IMG/VR virus record: IMGVR_UViG_3300024262_000200
Span: 1-27,182 of that record
From: a virus
Direction: 5' to 3' (one strand)
Length of the DNA: 27,182 bases
The notes under the pieces were generated by a model. The model was not told the DNA's origin. It did not search any database and saw nothing but the letters and a program-made list of their open reading frames with translations. The position numbers were made by a program, and so were the translations under genes. Of this stretch, positions 19,124 through 27,182 are shown piece by piece. Each line of letters begins with the position of its first letter. Positions within the stretch are counted from its first letter, which is position 1.

Positions 19124-21733
19124 CTATAAGTCTCCCAAATCTGATGCTTCTACGTTTATTTTGCCTGTAGATTTATCAATAGTTAGTATCTTCAAATCGA
19201 TAGAACCTAAGTTGCCTAGTATTTCATTACTCTCTAAAATAAGGTCGCCGCCAAGTATCGCGTCAATCTTATCTGTAGCTTCTGACCACTTATAAACAGC
19301 TATACGATTGTTTCTCAAAGCCATGATATCATCTATTCTCGTTTCCATCTCTTCAAGAACATGCTCTAAATTGATAGTTTTCTCTATCTGCTGTAGATGC
19401 CTTGCCTTGTTATTCTTACGAGAAACGCTAGGTGAGTTGGCTAGAGATAGAATCCTATCACTATTGTATTCAGAATTGCTGGCTACAATCTCAGTGATAA
19501 TATCCTCATAGTTTATTTCTACGTCTAAAGTATCTCTTAAATATAATTTGTTGCTAGTCGCGAATACTCCCGCAGGAGCATTGAGCAGGAAATACTGAAG
19601 ATCAAAATTGTTATCTACAACCAAAATACCTAACGTCGATTTCAGAATATCCTCTGCATATTCGCGATAAGTCTTAAAATCAGTATCGCCTGCATTTGGC
19701 ATAGTGAAAGCTGTTCTAACTGCCAGTTCTGTATTAGCATCATCAAAGGAAGTTGTTTCTACACCTATTCCTGTTGCTAGTGCGATAGCCTTTAAGACAT
19801 CGCCATGTAGTATATTATCTTTACAGCCAGCTCTAATTAATACGCTATGATCTGAAGGGTTGATAGCTGACTTAGGAACTATATCGCTGATGATTTTATT
19901 GCTTAGATTTGAATACTCTCCAATCGGATAACCACGATACAGATAAGCGTCTGCTCTAGTGAAATCCTCTTGATAATAAACCATATCGTTTTCAGCACTA
20001 GATACCAAAGTTAGATACTGAAACTTATTGCCACTTGGCAAAGTCTCGATAGTTGTAGTGAAATGCTTCTCATAGAACAGATGCCAATATCTACCTGAAG
20101 CGTTTTCACGAACCATGACAGCAGGAGCATCATTTGAATGCCAAGTGTCGCCTGCATTCAGAGTCAGGAAATTAAAGCCATCTTTTGTAGACTGGTCAAT
20201 GACCACAAAGGCATGAGTATATGTAGACCCATTATAGGTGAATTCTTGATCTAATACGCATATAGCAAAACAAGTCAGAGTTACTGCTGCATTAGTCCAC
20301 TTGAAAGAATCACCAATTATGATGTTATTGTTAGCACCGGAGAAGTTCACCATATGGAAGTTCTGCCAGTTCTTTGTGGTATCACCTGATATATTTACAG
20401 GAGCTTGTGTTTTAAAATCGACACCTACTTGAACGTCAAAAACTAACTGCCTAGGTCCATCGCTGTTGAATCTTCCTATTCCCCATCTTCTATTTGATGA
20501 TTTGTTTGAGAACTTAGAATGAACTGTACAAACAGATTCAATCATAGAATTCTGATCTAATCTCTCAACAGGTATTTGTATCGGGTGGTCTGAGTAGACG
20601 CCATTAACAGGCAATCCGCCTATGCTAAACACAGTATTACTAGTATCGCTATTACCTGTGAAACCAATTCTATTAGCTATAGAGAAACCTACATTAGCAC
20701 CTGTATTCCATAGCATTGTTAGCGAAGTCCCTCCGCCACTAGCAGAGAATAGAAACTTGCGATACTCGCTATAATAGGTAACAGATATGGTAACTGTTGT
20801 TGTCTGGGTATTCATTCTAGATGCCATAATCACAGCGAGGTCTGAAGGTGAATAATAACCTTCATTTATGTCTATAGCATGAGTTCCGTCTACATCAGTC
20901 CAGTCTAGATAGTTCTCGAAGTCATTGATGTAGATAACATCAGCAGAGCCGATAGTCTTATGTCTGCTTAGTGGCGTTGCAAAATAAGGTACGGGAGTAC
21001 CTGCTTTATTAGGGTCTACATTTATGAAAGAATTAGCATTCTTGAGATAGTAAGATTCATCTGTAGAATCGCCCATTAAACATTTTTGGTCTAGCTTTGA
21101 AAATACGTCTTTAAGCTGAATCCTAACCTCTTTATTTGCTACTTGGATTGCAGTTATCTCGCCAGAAAACACTCGCTTTACTTCGTCAACATCATCAATT
21201 CCTATCCATATCTCCATTCTAGAATTATAGAATGAATCATCTATGGTCAGGAATTTTTGAAAGTCATTATCAGCGTTGGCTATAGCGAAGTTTGTTGTAG
21301 ATGTTGAAAGAGTTCCATAAAGCATATTCTTAATCGATTGACCTAAGAATATCTCTGATAAGATTCTAGGCTTCCATACTCTGCTAATATTACCGCTACC
21401 AGGCTCCTCATCTGCTACCCTCACCCTGCCTGTTGTGTAGAAAAGCAGATAGAACATAACAATAACATTGGTATCAGCGTTTGGAGGATCTTCTAGTTTT
21501 ATATATAGCAATCCATCTTCATAGCTCCATTCATCAAAAGATGTTGGTATGCCAGCAACTCTAGTTAAAGTGACACCATTTCTATCGACAGAATCTAATG
21601 GCTCCGGGAAAGCGTATAGATACAAATCACTGCCTTGGTCAATAAGCAGGTCATTGATAAACCGCTTTGGTATCATCCTAGCCAGTAGAAAGCGCTCGCT
21701 TGCCTTTTGATTTTTTTTGTCTTCAAAAGTCAT
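19124..21733 (-). CDS. Large baseplate/tail-tip (hub-like) protein
   Basis: An 869-residue protein, the largest after the tape measure. A hub-like N-terminal part (about 140-215) contains TTNFAIANADNDFQKFLT, then RMEIWIGIDDVDEVKRVFSG and IQLKDVFSKLD, a pattern seen in tail hub domains. Middle domains are beta-rich and include carbohydrate-binding-like stretches. A later block (about 650-740: DVLKAIALATGIG, then YREYAEDILKSTLGILVVDNN) resembles the second hub domain. A coiled segment lies near 800-820. It overlaps the upstream gene by four bases (ATGA). It probably forms the central tail-tip to which fibres attach. Family assignment is by pattern and order. Confidence 0.7.
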   Translation of the reverse strand: MTFEDKKNQKASERFLLARMIPKRFINDLLIDQGSDLYLYAFPEPLDSVDRNGVTLTRVAGIPTSFDEWSYEDGLLYIKLEDPPNADTNVIVMFYLLFYTTGRVRVADEEPGSGNISRVWKPRILSEIFLGQSIKNMLYGTLSTSTTNFAIANADNDFQKFLTIDDSFYNSRMEIWIGIDDVDEVKRVFSGEITAIQVANKEVRIQLKDVFSKLDQKCLMGDSTDESYYLKNANSFINVDPNKAGTPVPYFATPLSRHKTIGSADVIYINDFENYLDWTDVDGTHAIDINEGYYSPSDLAVIMASRMNTQTTTVTISVTYYSEYRKFLFSASGGGTSLTMLWNTGANVGFSIANRIGFTGNSDTSNTVFSIGGLPVNGVYSDHPIQIPVERLDQNSMIESVCTVHSKFSNKSSNRRWGIGRFNSDGPRQLVFDVQVGVDFKTQAPVNISGDTTKNWQNFHMVNFSGANNNIIIGDSFKWTNAAVTLTCFAICVLDQEFTYNGSTYTHAFVVIDQSTKDGFNFLTLNAGDTWHSNDAPAVMVRENASGRYWHLFYEKHFTTTIETLPSGNKFQYLTLVSSAENDMVYYQEDFTRADAYLYRGYPIGEYSNLSNKIISDIVPKSAINPSDHSVLIRAGCKDNILHGDVLKAIALATGIGVETTSFDDANTELAVRTAFTMPNAGDTDFKTYREYAEDILKSTLGILVVDNNFDLQYFLLNAPAGVFATSNKLYLRDTLDVEINYEDIITEIVASNSEYNSDRILSLANSPSVSRKNNKARHLQQIEKTINLEHVLEEMETRIDDIMALRNNRIAVYKWSEATDKIDAILGGDLILESNEILGNLGSIDLKILTIDKSTGKINVEASDLGDL

Positions 21734-22197
21734 TTGTAACCAAATACCTCAAACTTTCCAGGTATATCAGCAGTAGAAGGGATAATTATATTGCTAGCAT
21801 ATTCATCAACATAGTCTAAACAATAACCAATGTAGAAAACATCTTCATTTCTCGTATAGTTTGCTGTCTCAAGAGTGAAGAAATACCCTGTATTTAGGTC
21901 TATGTTTACTCTTGGTGAGAAATCAAACCTAATCCATCCAATCCAATTAGTTGCTACACCTGTTGCGTCTGTGAGGATTACAACATTGCTGGCATAAACT
22001 TCCTTTGTCAAAGCTTCGTCGTTATAGCATTTGACCTGCAAAGTCTCTGAGCCTGAGCCATTGCCCTGCTTGTATATCTGAACCCTGACATTTGACATTT
22101 CTTGGTCATCGCCTGGAAAGAAGATACCTAGAGGACCCTTCTCACCAGCAGTAAGGACATTGATTTTCTGAGATGAAAGGAAGCCATTAAAAGACAT
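21730..22197 (-). CDS. Small tail/baseplate protein
   Basis: A 155-residue protein predicted as a beta-sandwich, with NVRVQIYKQGNGSGSETLQVKCY, then WIGWIRFDFSPRVNIDLNTGYFF. The latter resembles jelly-roll or carbohydrate-binding-module edges. Its start overlaps the stop of the upstream gene by one base (TGATG), and its stop overlaps the hub-like gene by four bases, so the three baseplate genes are tightly coupled. No known family was recognised. A structural or glycan-binding role in the tail tip is inferred. Confidence 0.65.
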   Translation of the reverse strand: MSFNGFLSSQKINVLTAGEKGPLGIFFPGDDQEMSNVRVQIYKQGNGSGSETLQVKCYNDEALTKEVYASNVVILTDATGVATNWIGWIRFDFSPRVNIDLNTGYFFTLETANYTRNEDVFYIGYCLDYVDEYASNIIIPSTADIPGKFEVFGYK

Positions 22198-23321
22198 CAG
22201 ATAGCCTCTCTCATTTGGAATATCATTGAATAGATGTTTTGCCTGAAATGTTCAAATCTAGGAACTTCCGTGAAACCCATGAATCTAGTCATCTCTGAAA
22301 TATCTGCTGATATACATAGGGTAGGATCTAAAGAAACAAACAGAGGCTTGTGCTTACCAAAGTTCTGATAGAGAAGTTCCATTTCTTCCCTATCTCCTGA
22401 ATCCATATAGTTTATAGAAGTTCCTGTAATTGAAAGGTACTTGGTACGTCTTGAGAAATACTGTGTCCCATCCTCTGACGTCTGCTCTAGCGATGGATCT
22501 ATAATTTCCTTGGAGAAGCCAGTATTTACATTTCGATTATTCAGAGTTAGATAAGTTCCGATATGGAAATGAGAAAAGGTTATTCCCTCTGGTCCTAGAG
22601 AATTAGTTCTATCCACAATTTCTAATCGCCAATATCTATAGCCTGTATCAGTACCAACATCATCATCTAGAAACTGCATAATACCAGCTTGATTATATTC
22701 CCAGACCTTAGAGAATGCAGGAGTAGCCCAATCATCTAGAACATTATGACCTTTGATAGTCACCACAGCAGCATTTGATATGCTGAATAGTTCATCCATC
22801 GCACCGATAGCTCCAATGAATCCTATCTGATTTGCAGAGGTCCCCAGGTCTATCTCGATATATTCTGAGGTATGTATTCTAGCTACATCAGCCTCATCAG
22901 GAGCAATCTCATCAATAGAGCCTATAAATCCTATAGTGTCCCATATTGCATTATTGCTTTGAGAAACCCTGAGTATTTTAGTTCCTGTTGTTCTGTTTAA
23001 GATGAACTTATTTGTAAGAACATTATATGAACATACCCAATTTGAGCTAATTAGGTTCATCTGTGTTTCTATCTTCGCAGCTAGCGTTAGATAATTGTAT
23101 GAGCCCTCATCAATCGAGACACTAAAATCAGATCCATCATTTGCATAGATGAATTTATTTGTAGAACCTATCTCGAAGTGACCGCCAAACTTAAAAACAT
23201 TAGACCTAGTTGATTCAAATATAGGGTATAGAGGGAAGCCGCTAGCTTCACTGCTGGCAAAGGCATTCGCTTCTGTAGCAAGTTGGTTGTTCATAAACCT
23301 TATGCGTTTATTTCTAGACAT
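22197..23321 (-). CDS. Distal tail/baseplate protein
   Basis: A 374-residue protein directly after the tape measure gene, the place of distal tail (Dit-like) or equivalent proteins. It is beta-rich. Residues about 150-260 contain EYIEIDLGTSANQIGFIGA and TGYRYWRLEIVDRTN. These are typical of a galactose-binding (F5/8 C-like) jelly-roll. The C-terminus has a sandwich ending KHKPLFVSLDPT and IFQMREAI. The combination suggests a ring protein with an inserted or fused carbohydrate-binding domain. The start lies just after the tape measure stop. Dit homology itself is not proven. Confidence 0.7.
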   Translation of the reverse strand: MSRNKRIRFMNNQLATEANAFASSEASGFPLYPIFESTRSNVFKFGGHFEIGSTNKFIYANDGSDFSVSIDEGSYNYLTLAAKIETQMNLISSNWVCSYNVLTNKFILNRTTGTKILRVSQSNNAIWDTIGFIGSIDEIAPDEADVARIHTSEYIEIDLGTSANQIGFIGAIGAMDELFSISNAAVVTIKGHNVLDDWATPAFSKVWEYNQAGIMQFLDDDVGTDTGYRYWRLEIVDRTNSLGPEGITFSHFHIGTYLTLNNRNVNTGFSKEIIDPSLEQTSEDGTQYFSRRTKYLSITGTSINYMDSGDREEMELLYQNFGKHKPLFVSLDPTLCISADISEMTRFMGFTEVPRFEHFRQNIYSMIFQMREAI

Positions 23322-23322
23322 C

Positions 23323-26196
23323 TTAAGCTATCCTCGCATTGGATCTATTTAATTCTAAGATGGCTTCTGCTAATGACCTGCCATTGATGTTGATTTGCGC
23401 ATTGGTTTCAATAGGCTGTGACAGTAGGTCGATAACCCTAACCAATAGCTGGTCTGTGATACCTCCGCCTTGGTTTGTATTGTCTGACCTGTTATCAAAA
23501 GAATCCAAGAATTTATTTAGCCTTGGACCTGTAGACCTATCAACAACTAGCTCACCAGGCGTTAATGCAAATAATTGATTATCCTTATTCCCGCTTCCGC
23601 CAACTATACCACCTGTAGCCAAGCCGCCAAGGATAGGAACGCTATCAGGAATTAAACCCTGACCACTACCACCAATATCGCTGACTCCACCACCTGTAAG
23701 AGCATCGCTAACTCTATTTATCAACCCATTGATGGCATTAACGAGATTCTGAAATGGAGTTTTCAAAGCCACTATTTTACTAACAGCAGAAGAAAGCTTA
23801 GTACCGTTACTCGATAGCGAAGAAACTGCTTTGCTTACAGAAGATAGTGATTTTTGCATTGATGTTGTAGCTGCTGTTAAACCGCTAACCAAAGGCTGAA
23901 TACTTGCTGCAAATGCTCCCTTGAAGCTAGTGGCTATTGAAACACCAAACAACTTAGCGCCATTAACTATTGTTGAGATAAGATTGTTAAAAATGCTTTT
24001 GTATAGTTCAGGAAGATCCTTAGCAAAGAAGTTTCTAGCAGTCTGTAAACCTTCAATATATGCATCTCTACCTGCTCTTATTTGATTACCAGCAGCTTCC
24101 GCAGTAAGTTTGTTTTGGTCTACAAATCCAGTTATTTCTTCAAGCCCATTAGACAAATCGCCTATCAGAGTTAAGAAGATAGATTCAACAGCTCTACCTG
24201 TAGCCTTGGCTAACTCTAATGCTATCTTAGGTTGTGCTTTGATTAATGCGACAATCACACGAGGCAATGCGCCAATAATAGCTAAGATTATCTTATCCGC
24301 ATTCTTTGCTAGTTCTTCTATAAATACAGGAGCAGCTTCAACTAAGTTATTTACTAGCTCTGGGAAGGCGTCTGCGAATTCTTTCACTAGAGCCTTAGTA
24401 CCTTCAGCGCCTTGCTCTGCTAGTGTCTTAACAATAGGGCTAACAATAGATCCTAGACCTGGAACGAAAGCATCAGCAGCAGCACCAGCGCCAGCGCCTA
24501 GTACGTTAACTGCTCCCGCTCTACCCTGCAAAGCATTGGCAGGAACTGCTCCTAAAGCTCCTGTAACAAAAGCTGTGGCTTCTTCTCCTACAAACCTAGC
24601 AGCTTCACCTAATATTCTTGCTCCTTCAGTCCATATATCTCTAGCAAACTTAGCGAACGTAGCTATGGTAGGCCCGAATAATTCATTGAAACCTTCAAGG
24701 CCATCTAGAATAAACTTAGCGATAGCATCGCCTTGTTCTCCACCTTTGCGTATGAAAGTATCGACCATTTGGTCAAATGTAGGCTTCTCTTTTTTCTTAT
24801 CATCTTTTTTGGCGTTCTTGAGAGCGTCTATTAATTCTTTGTTATCTACAGAGCCTGAAGCATTGATATTAGCGTTCAAGTCTCCAAGGTCTAAACTTCC
24901 ATTAGCAGCAGCTTCAATTAGTGCGTTTATGTCACCACGAAATGAAGCTAGCTTTTCTATTAACCCATCAAAGTTCTGGTCTGAGTTATCAGAGAATAAC
25001 TGTATCGCTTGCTCTGCGTCATTTATCTTATCTATAAAGTCTTGAGCGGTATCAGTTCCAAATGCTGCTTTTTGTGATTCTCCGAAATCGCCTAAGTTCT
25101 CTATAACGCCATCTATGCTCACTCCCAGGTCACCGAATACAGCTTCGGCACCAGGAATCTTTTGAACCATTTCAGCAATGGCTTTAAGAGCAGTCGCCGT
25201 TTGAAAGGCTAGCGTTCTAGTCGCTTCTGCAATGGCATTAACTACGGATCGAACAACATCGAAATCTAAGAATGCTTTTGTCATTCTGAGAACTGCTGTT
25301 GTGATATTTAAAGCAGAGCTACCGAGTGAGTTGAAAGCAATAAGAGTGAACTCAATCCCTCTAATTGTCGCAGGTATGGAATCTAGTAGAAGCTTGAAGC
25401 CAGCAGAAACTAACCTTCCTAATGCCTCTTGATTATTGCTGACACCTTGAATGAGAAGTTGAAATACTTGTGTTAGCTGCTTTATGGAGCTAATTACAAT
25501 CGGGTTGCTGGTAATTAATGCGCCTAAAGATTCTTGGAAGTCTCCAAACGTATTGCTTAGCTGAGCTATAGCTCCACCGTAAGTATTCACAGCAGCTTGA
25601 GCAGCTCCACCAAATCTAGACGTAACTAACGCGATAGCTTCACCTGATTGAAGCTGTTCTTTTGTCAGGTTTCTAGTGGCTGGTACTAACTCACCTAGTT
25701 CGCCAGTCAATCCGCCAAACGTCTTACCTAGATTTCTTACTGCGCTTTCTAGTTCTATACCTGTAGATGCTGACAAATCGGCAGCAGCAGTTACTAACTG
25801 TTTAGCTTGTTCATTTGTTGCGCCAAAACTCTTAGCAAGTCCGATCATTTCTAGGCTTGTTTCATCGCCAATAGTAGAAACCGCCTGAAGATCAGACGCA
25901 AACTTCTGCATATCCTCAGAAGCTTCAGCAGAGAAATCGCCAGCCAGTCTAAGAGCTGTATTCATCTTGTTAACAGCTATCTCTTGAGTAGCAGCAGCAG
26001 CAGTAACGGCTTGCAAAGCAGAGAACAATTTACCTGTAGCAATGGCAGCTACAGCAACACCAGCTACAGCGCCTAGAGCAGCAAAGCCTGATGTTATACC
26101 TTTAATTGATGATGAGGTTTCATTCTGAAAGCGCTTAACACTTTTGATGGCATCTGAGGTATCTAGACCTGCTGAAAACTCAATGTCATTAGCCAT
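23323..26196 (-). CDS. Tail tape measure protein
   Basis: A 957-residue, Ala/Ser/Leu-rich helical protein, the longest in the window, as tape measures are. The start is taken at MANDIEFSAGLDTSDA (26196), one base after the chaperone stop, with AAGGT eight bases upstream. An upstream in-frame ATG would overlap that gene and add a basic tail lacking a site. The N-terminal third has coiled-coil stretches and a hydrophobic segment (about 30-55: GFAALGAVAGVAVAAIATG). Further Gly/Ala-rich hydrophobic stretches occur near 540-590. The C-terminus contains GGLATGGIVGGSGNKDNQLFALTPGE, a motif common in phage tape measures. At about 1.5 Angstrom per residue, the tail would be about 140 nm long. That figure is a rule-of-thumb estimate. 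Confidence 0.93.
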   Translation of the reverse strand: MANDIEFSAGLDTSDAIKSVKRFQNETSSSIKGITSGFAALGAVAGVAVAAIATGKLFSALQAVTAAAATQEIAVNKMNTALRLAGDFSAEASEDMQKFASDLQAVSTIGDETSLEMIGLAKSFGATNEQAKQLVTAAADLSASTGIELESAVRNLGKTFGGLTGELGELVPATRNLTKEQLQSGEAIALVTSRFGGAAQAAVNTYGGAIAQLSNTFGDFQESLGALITSNPIVISSIKQLTQVFQLLIQGVSNNQEALGRLVSAGFKLLLDSIPATIRGIEFTLIAFNSLGSSALNITTAVLRMTKAFLDFDVVRSVVNAIAEATRTLAFQTATALKAIAEMVQKIPGAEAVFGDLGVSIDGVIENLGDFGESQKAAFGTDTAQDFIDKINDAEQAIQLFSDNSDQNFDGLIEKLASFRGDINALIEAAANGSLDLGDLNANINASGSVDNKELIDALKNAKKDDKKKEKPTFDQMVDTFIRKGGEQGDAIAKFILDGLEGFNELFGPTIATFAKFARDIWTEGARILGEAARFVGEEATAFVTGALGAVPANALQGRAGAVNVLGAGAGAAADAFVPGLGSIVSPIVKTLAEQGAEGTKALVKEFADAFPELVNNLVEAAPVFIEELAKNADKIILAIIGALPRVIVALIKAQPKIALELAKATGRAVESIFLTLIGDLSNGLEEITGFVDQNKLTAEAAGNQIRAGRDAYIEGLQTARNFFAKDLPELYKSIFNNLISTIVNGAKLFGVSIATSFKGAFAASIQPLVSGLTAATTSMQKSLSSVSKAVSSLSSNGTKLSSAVSKIVALKTPFQNLVNAINGLINRVSDALTGGGVSDIGGSGQGLIPDSVPILGGLATGGIVGGSGNKDNQLFALTPGELVVDRSTGPRLNKFLDSFDNRSDNTNQGGGITDQLLVRVIDLLSQPIETNAQININGRSLAEAILELNRSNARIA

Positions 26197-26197
26197 C

Positions 26198-26488
26198 TTA
26201 TTTACCTTTTTTCTTTCTATCTTTCTCCTGAAGTTCATCAATTGTAGATGAAATCAAGACGAAAGCTTCACCTTTCCAACTAGGCAAATCCTTAATAGAA
26301 GATGTAACCCCTATCTCAGCTAGCCTCTTTCTAGACATATACTCGCCAACTATATAACAAGCTTCATTGGTTAGCTTATGTCCTCGATATAGATAAGTGA
26401 CCTGCTCTTTTATTAAGCGCGTAAGAGCTTTCCCAGGTCTATCTTCTCCATATACACCTTGGCCATATCCATGATTATTGGATGGCAT
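26198..26488 (-). CDS. Tail assembly chaperone T-part, made as a -1 frameshift fusion with the upstream gene
   Basis: A 96-codon frame that overlaps the preceding gene by 76 bases in the -1 frame. It is best read as the C-terminal extension of a G-T type fusion. A GGGAAAG heptamer lies in the overlap in the correct phase. Slippage there would give a 188-residue protein: 112 residues of the upstream product followed by 76 residues (ALTRLIKEQVTYLYRG onward). An independent ATG exists at 26488, but no ribosome binding site stands before it. The T-part ends in a Lys-rich tail. Located directly before the tape measure gene, as in lambda, where G and GT chaperone the tape measure. Confidence 0.85.
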   Translation of the reverse strand: MPSNNHGYGQGVYGEDRPGKALTRLIKEQVTYLYRGHKLTNEACYIVGEYMSRKRLAEIGVTSSIKDLPSWKGEAFVLISSTIDELQEKDRKKKGK

Positions 26489-26763
26489 TCATCATCATCA
26501 TTTAAATCGTCAAATGATTTATATTCTTTACCGTCTTTATTTTTCATACCGACTTCAACAATGTGATTTTTGACAAATCCTAAAGCTATCCTCATTAGTT
26601 TCATTGACACCTTGGCCTTGTCGCCATCGTTATCTGATGAAAGTAAATGAGTGTCATCAGTCAACATCTCGCCAACCTCTAGGCGTTCTTCAATCGACAG
26701 TGATTTTAAAACAGCTTTACCTGTTAGCCCTGACTCTTTCTCTGGGATGAAATCAAAATGCAT
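26413..26763 (-). CDS. Tail assembly chaperone (gpG-like)
   Basis: A 116-residue, acidic, helical protein between the tail tube and tape measure genes. It is the zero-frame partner of the frameshift pair. GAGGT lies five bases before the ATG. The sequence has two helical halves joined by an acidic linker (SFDDLNDDDECHP) and ends shortly after the slippery site. Such chaperones bind the tape measure and recruit tail tube subunits but are absent from mature virions. A strong stem-loop terminator lies just upstream of its start, so its expression depends on readthrough from the tail tube transcript. Confidence 0.85.
   Translation of the reverse strand: MHFDFIPEKESGLTGKAVLKSLSIEERLEVGEMLTDDTHLLSSDNDGDKAKVSMKLMRIALGFVKNHIVEVGMKNKDGKEYKSFDDLNDDDECHPIIMDMAKVYMEKIDLGKLLRA
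26428..26434 (-). other. Programmed -1 ribosomal frameshift site GGGAAAG
   Basis: The heptamer G GGA AAG lies in the zero frame of the chaperone gene five codons before its stop. It is identical to the slippery heptamer of lambda G-T and is in the X XXY YYZ phase required for a -1 shift. The shifted frame stays open for the rest of the second reading frame. Confidence 0.88.
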
Positions 26764-26786
26764 TGTTTACCTCGACGCTTGTTAAG

Positions 26787-26818
26787 AAAAAAGGCAGGCA
26801 GAGAAGTATCCACCTGCC
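26787..26818 (-). terminator. Rho-independent terminator after the tail tube gene
   Basis: On the minus strand GGCAGG (26818-26813) pairs perfectly with CCTGCC (26798-26793), with a possible extra U-G pair, and six T residues (26792-26787) follow. It lies 28 bases after the tail tube stop and 23 bases before the chaperone start. This is the strongest terminator in the window. Confidence 0.82.
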
Positions 26819-26845
26819 GATAACCATTACTGCGAAAATCGAACC

Positions 26846-27182
26846 CTACACAAAGCTTAAGAAAGCCTCACCCTCGCCATCGCTGTTAACAAAGGCTGTT
26901 AGCTCCATTTCTAGAGTTATCAAGCCATCATCATCAGTGATGTTAAAGCTAGAAATAGTCGCGGTCGGCAGAAACAAAGAACCGCACTTACCAGGAACCC
27001 AGTTACCACCTGACTTAGTTCCGAAGTTGTATTCAAACTTGGTATCTGTGTTTTCTCGGAATCTTCGATACTGGTCAGCATCATACTGTTCAAGCAAAGC
27101 CGTAACCGATACAGTCACTTCTCTAGATTGAATGATAGAGCCAGACCTAGCAGAAGCAGCGCAGATGCTGTCGATACTTCTT
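26846..27182 (-). CDS. Partial tail tube (major tail) protein
   Basis: This frame ends at 26846 and is open to the right edge, so the N-terminus is missing. A GTG at 27118 is an internal codon, because the frame continues upstream in a similar protein style. The visible 112 residues include SVTALLEQYDADQYRRFREN, then FEYNFGTKSGGNWVPGKCGSLF, then ATISSFNITDDDGLITLEMELTAFV. These are typical of C-terminal halves of siphovirus tail tube proteins. It is followed by a strong terminator and the tail chaperone genes. The tube protein polymerises around the tape measure. Confidence 0.82.
   Translation of the reverse strand, partial: RSIDSICAASARSGSIIQSREVTVSVTALLEQYDADQYRRFRENTDTKFEYNFGTKSGGNWVPGKCGSLFLPTATISSFNITDDDGLITLEMELTAFVNSDGEGEAFLSFV

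Noticed and set aside
24110-25045. Plus-strand frame of 311 codons opposite the tape measure gene
   Set aside because: It is a shadow of the Ala/Ser/Leu-rich tape measure coding strand. It has no start signals and its composition mirrors the sense gene.
26198-26488. Independent translation of the second chaperone frame
   Set aside because: Its ATG has no ribosome binding site and most of the overlap is explained by the GGGAAAG frameshift fusion.
1-27182. CRISPR array, tRNA genes, integrase, attachment site or insertion sequence
   Set aside because: No regularly spaced repeats, cloverleaf with a GTTCGA-type arm, recombinase motif or terminal inverted repeats were seen by eye. A tRNAscan-SE run and a profile search would be needed to exclude them fully.

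Overview
The window holds most of the genome of a tailed dsDNA bacteriophage with a long, probably non-contractile tail (siphovirus-like). Hallmark genes are small and large terminase, portal, scaffold, HK97/P22-fold coat protein, tail tube, a tail assembly chaperone pair with a lambda-type frameshift site, a 957-residue tape measure, baseplate and receptor-binding proteins, holin-like proteins and an M15 peptidase endolysin. No ribosomal, metabolic or other chromosomal gene is present, and no integrase or tRNA gene was seen. The host is not identifiable. Near-consensus sigma70 promoters, AGGAG ribosome binding sites, perfect TTATCCACA DnaA boxes and two lipoprotein signals fit an ordinary bacterium, probably Gram-negative. 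By eye the DNA is moderately AT-rich and the tetramer CTAG is common, which argues against an enterobacterial host.

Layout. (1) 1-8607, minus strand: the head operon, read right to left, runs HNH nuclease, TerS, TerL, portal, two gp10-like neck proteins, scaffold, coat, three small virion proteins, a repeat-containing fibre-like protein and a protein cut by the left edge. (2) 8608-8879: gene-free region with palindromes and two stem-loops. (3) 8880-9467, plus strand: endolysin and a small gene. (4) 9471-12766, minus strand: an early operon led by an HTH regulator, then an SF3 helicase, a putative replication origin (10786-11043), an ERCC4-type nuclease and several tiny genes. (5) 12749-12826: overlapping divergent promoters within an inverted repeat. 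(6) 12826-15932, plus strand: a second early operon with zinc-ribbon proteins, a DEDDy exonuclease, a RecT-like annealing protein, a 37-residue membrane peptide and SSB, then a short promoter-led three-gene unit. (7) 15870-27182, minus strand: the tail operon runs tail tube (cut by the right edge), G/GT chaperones, tape measure, three baseplate proteins and a receptor-binding protein. A lipoprotein-like exported protein and two small membrane proteins of the lysis region follow.

Reading leftward from about 8.6 kb and joining the left edge to the right edge gives the usual order terminase, head, connector, tail, lysis, early genes. The window is therefore best read as a circularly permuted, nearly complete phage genome, with an unseen segment of unknown length between its edges. 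The HTH gene and the divergent promoters are the obvious early control point. The helicase, origin, SSB, exonuclease and annealing protein form the replication and recombination module. Stem-loop terminators after the coat and tail tube genes probably set the surplus of these two proteins over the genes downstream.
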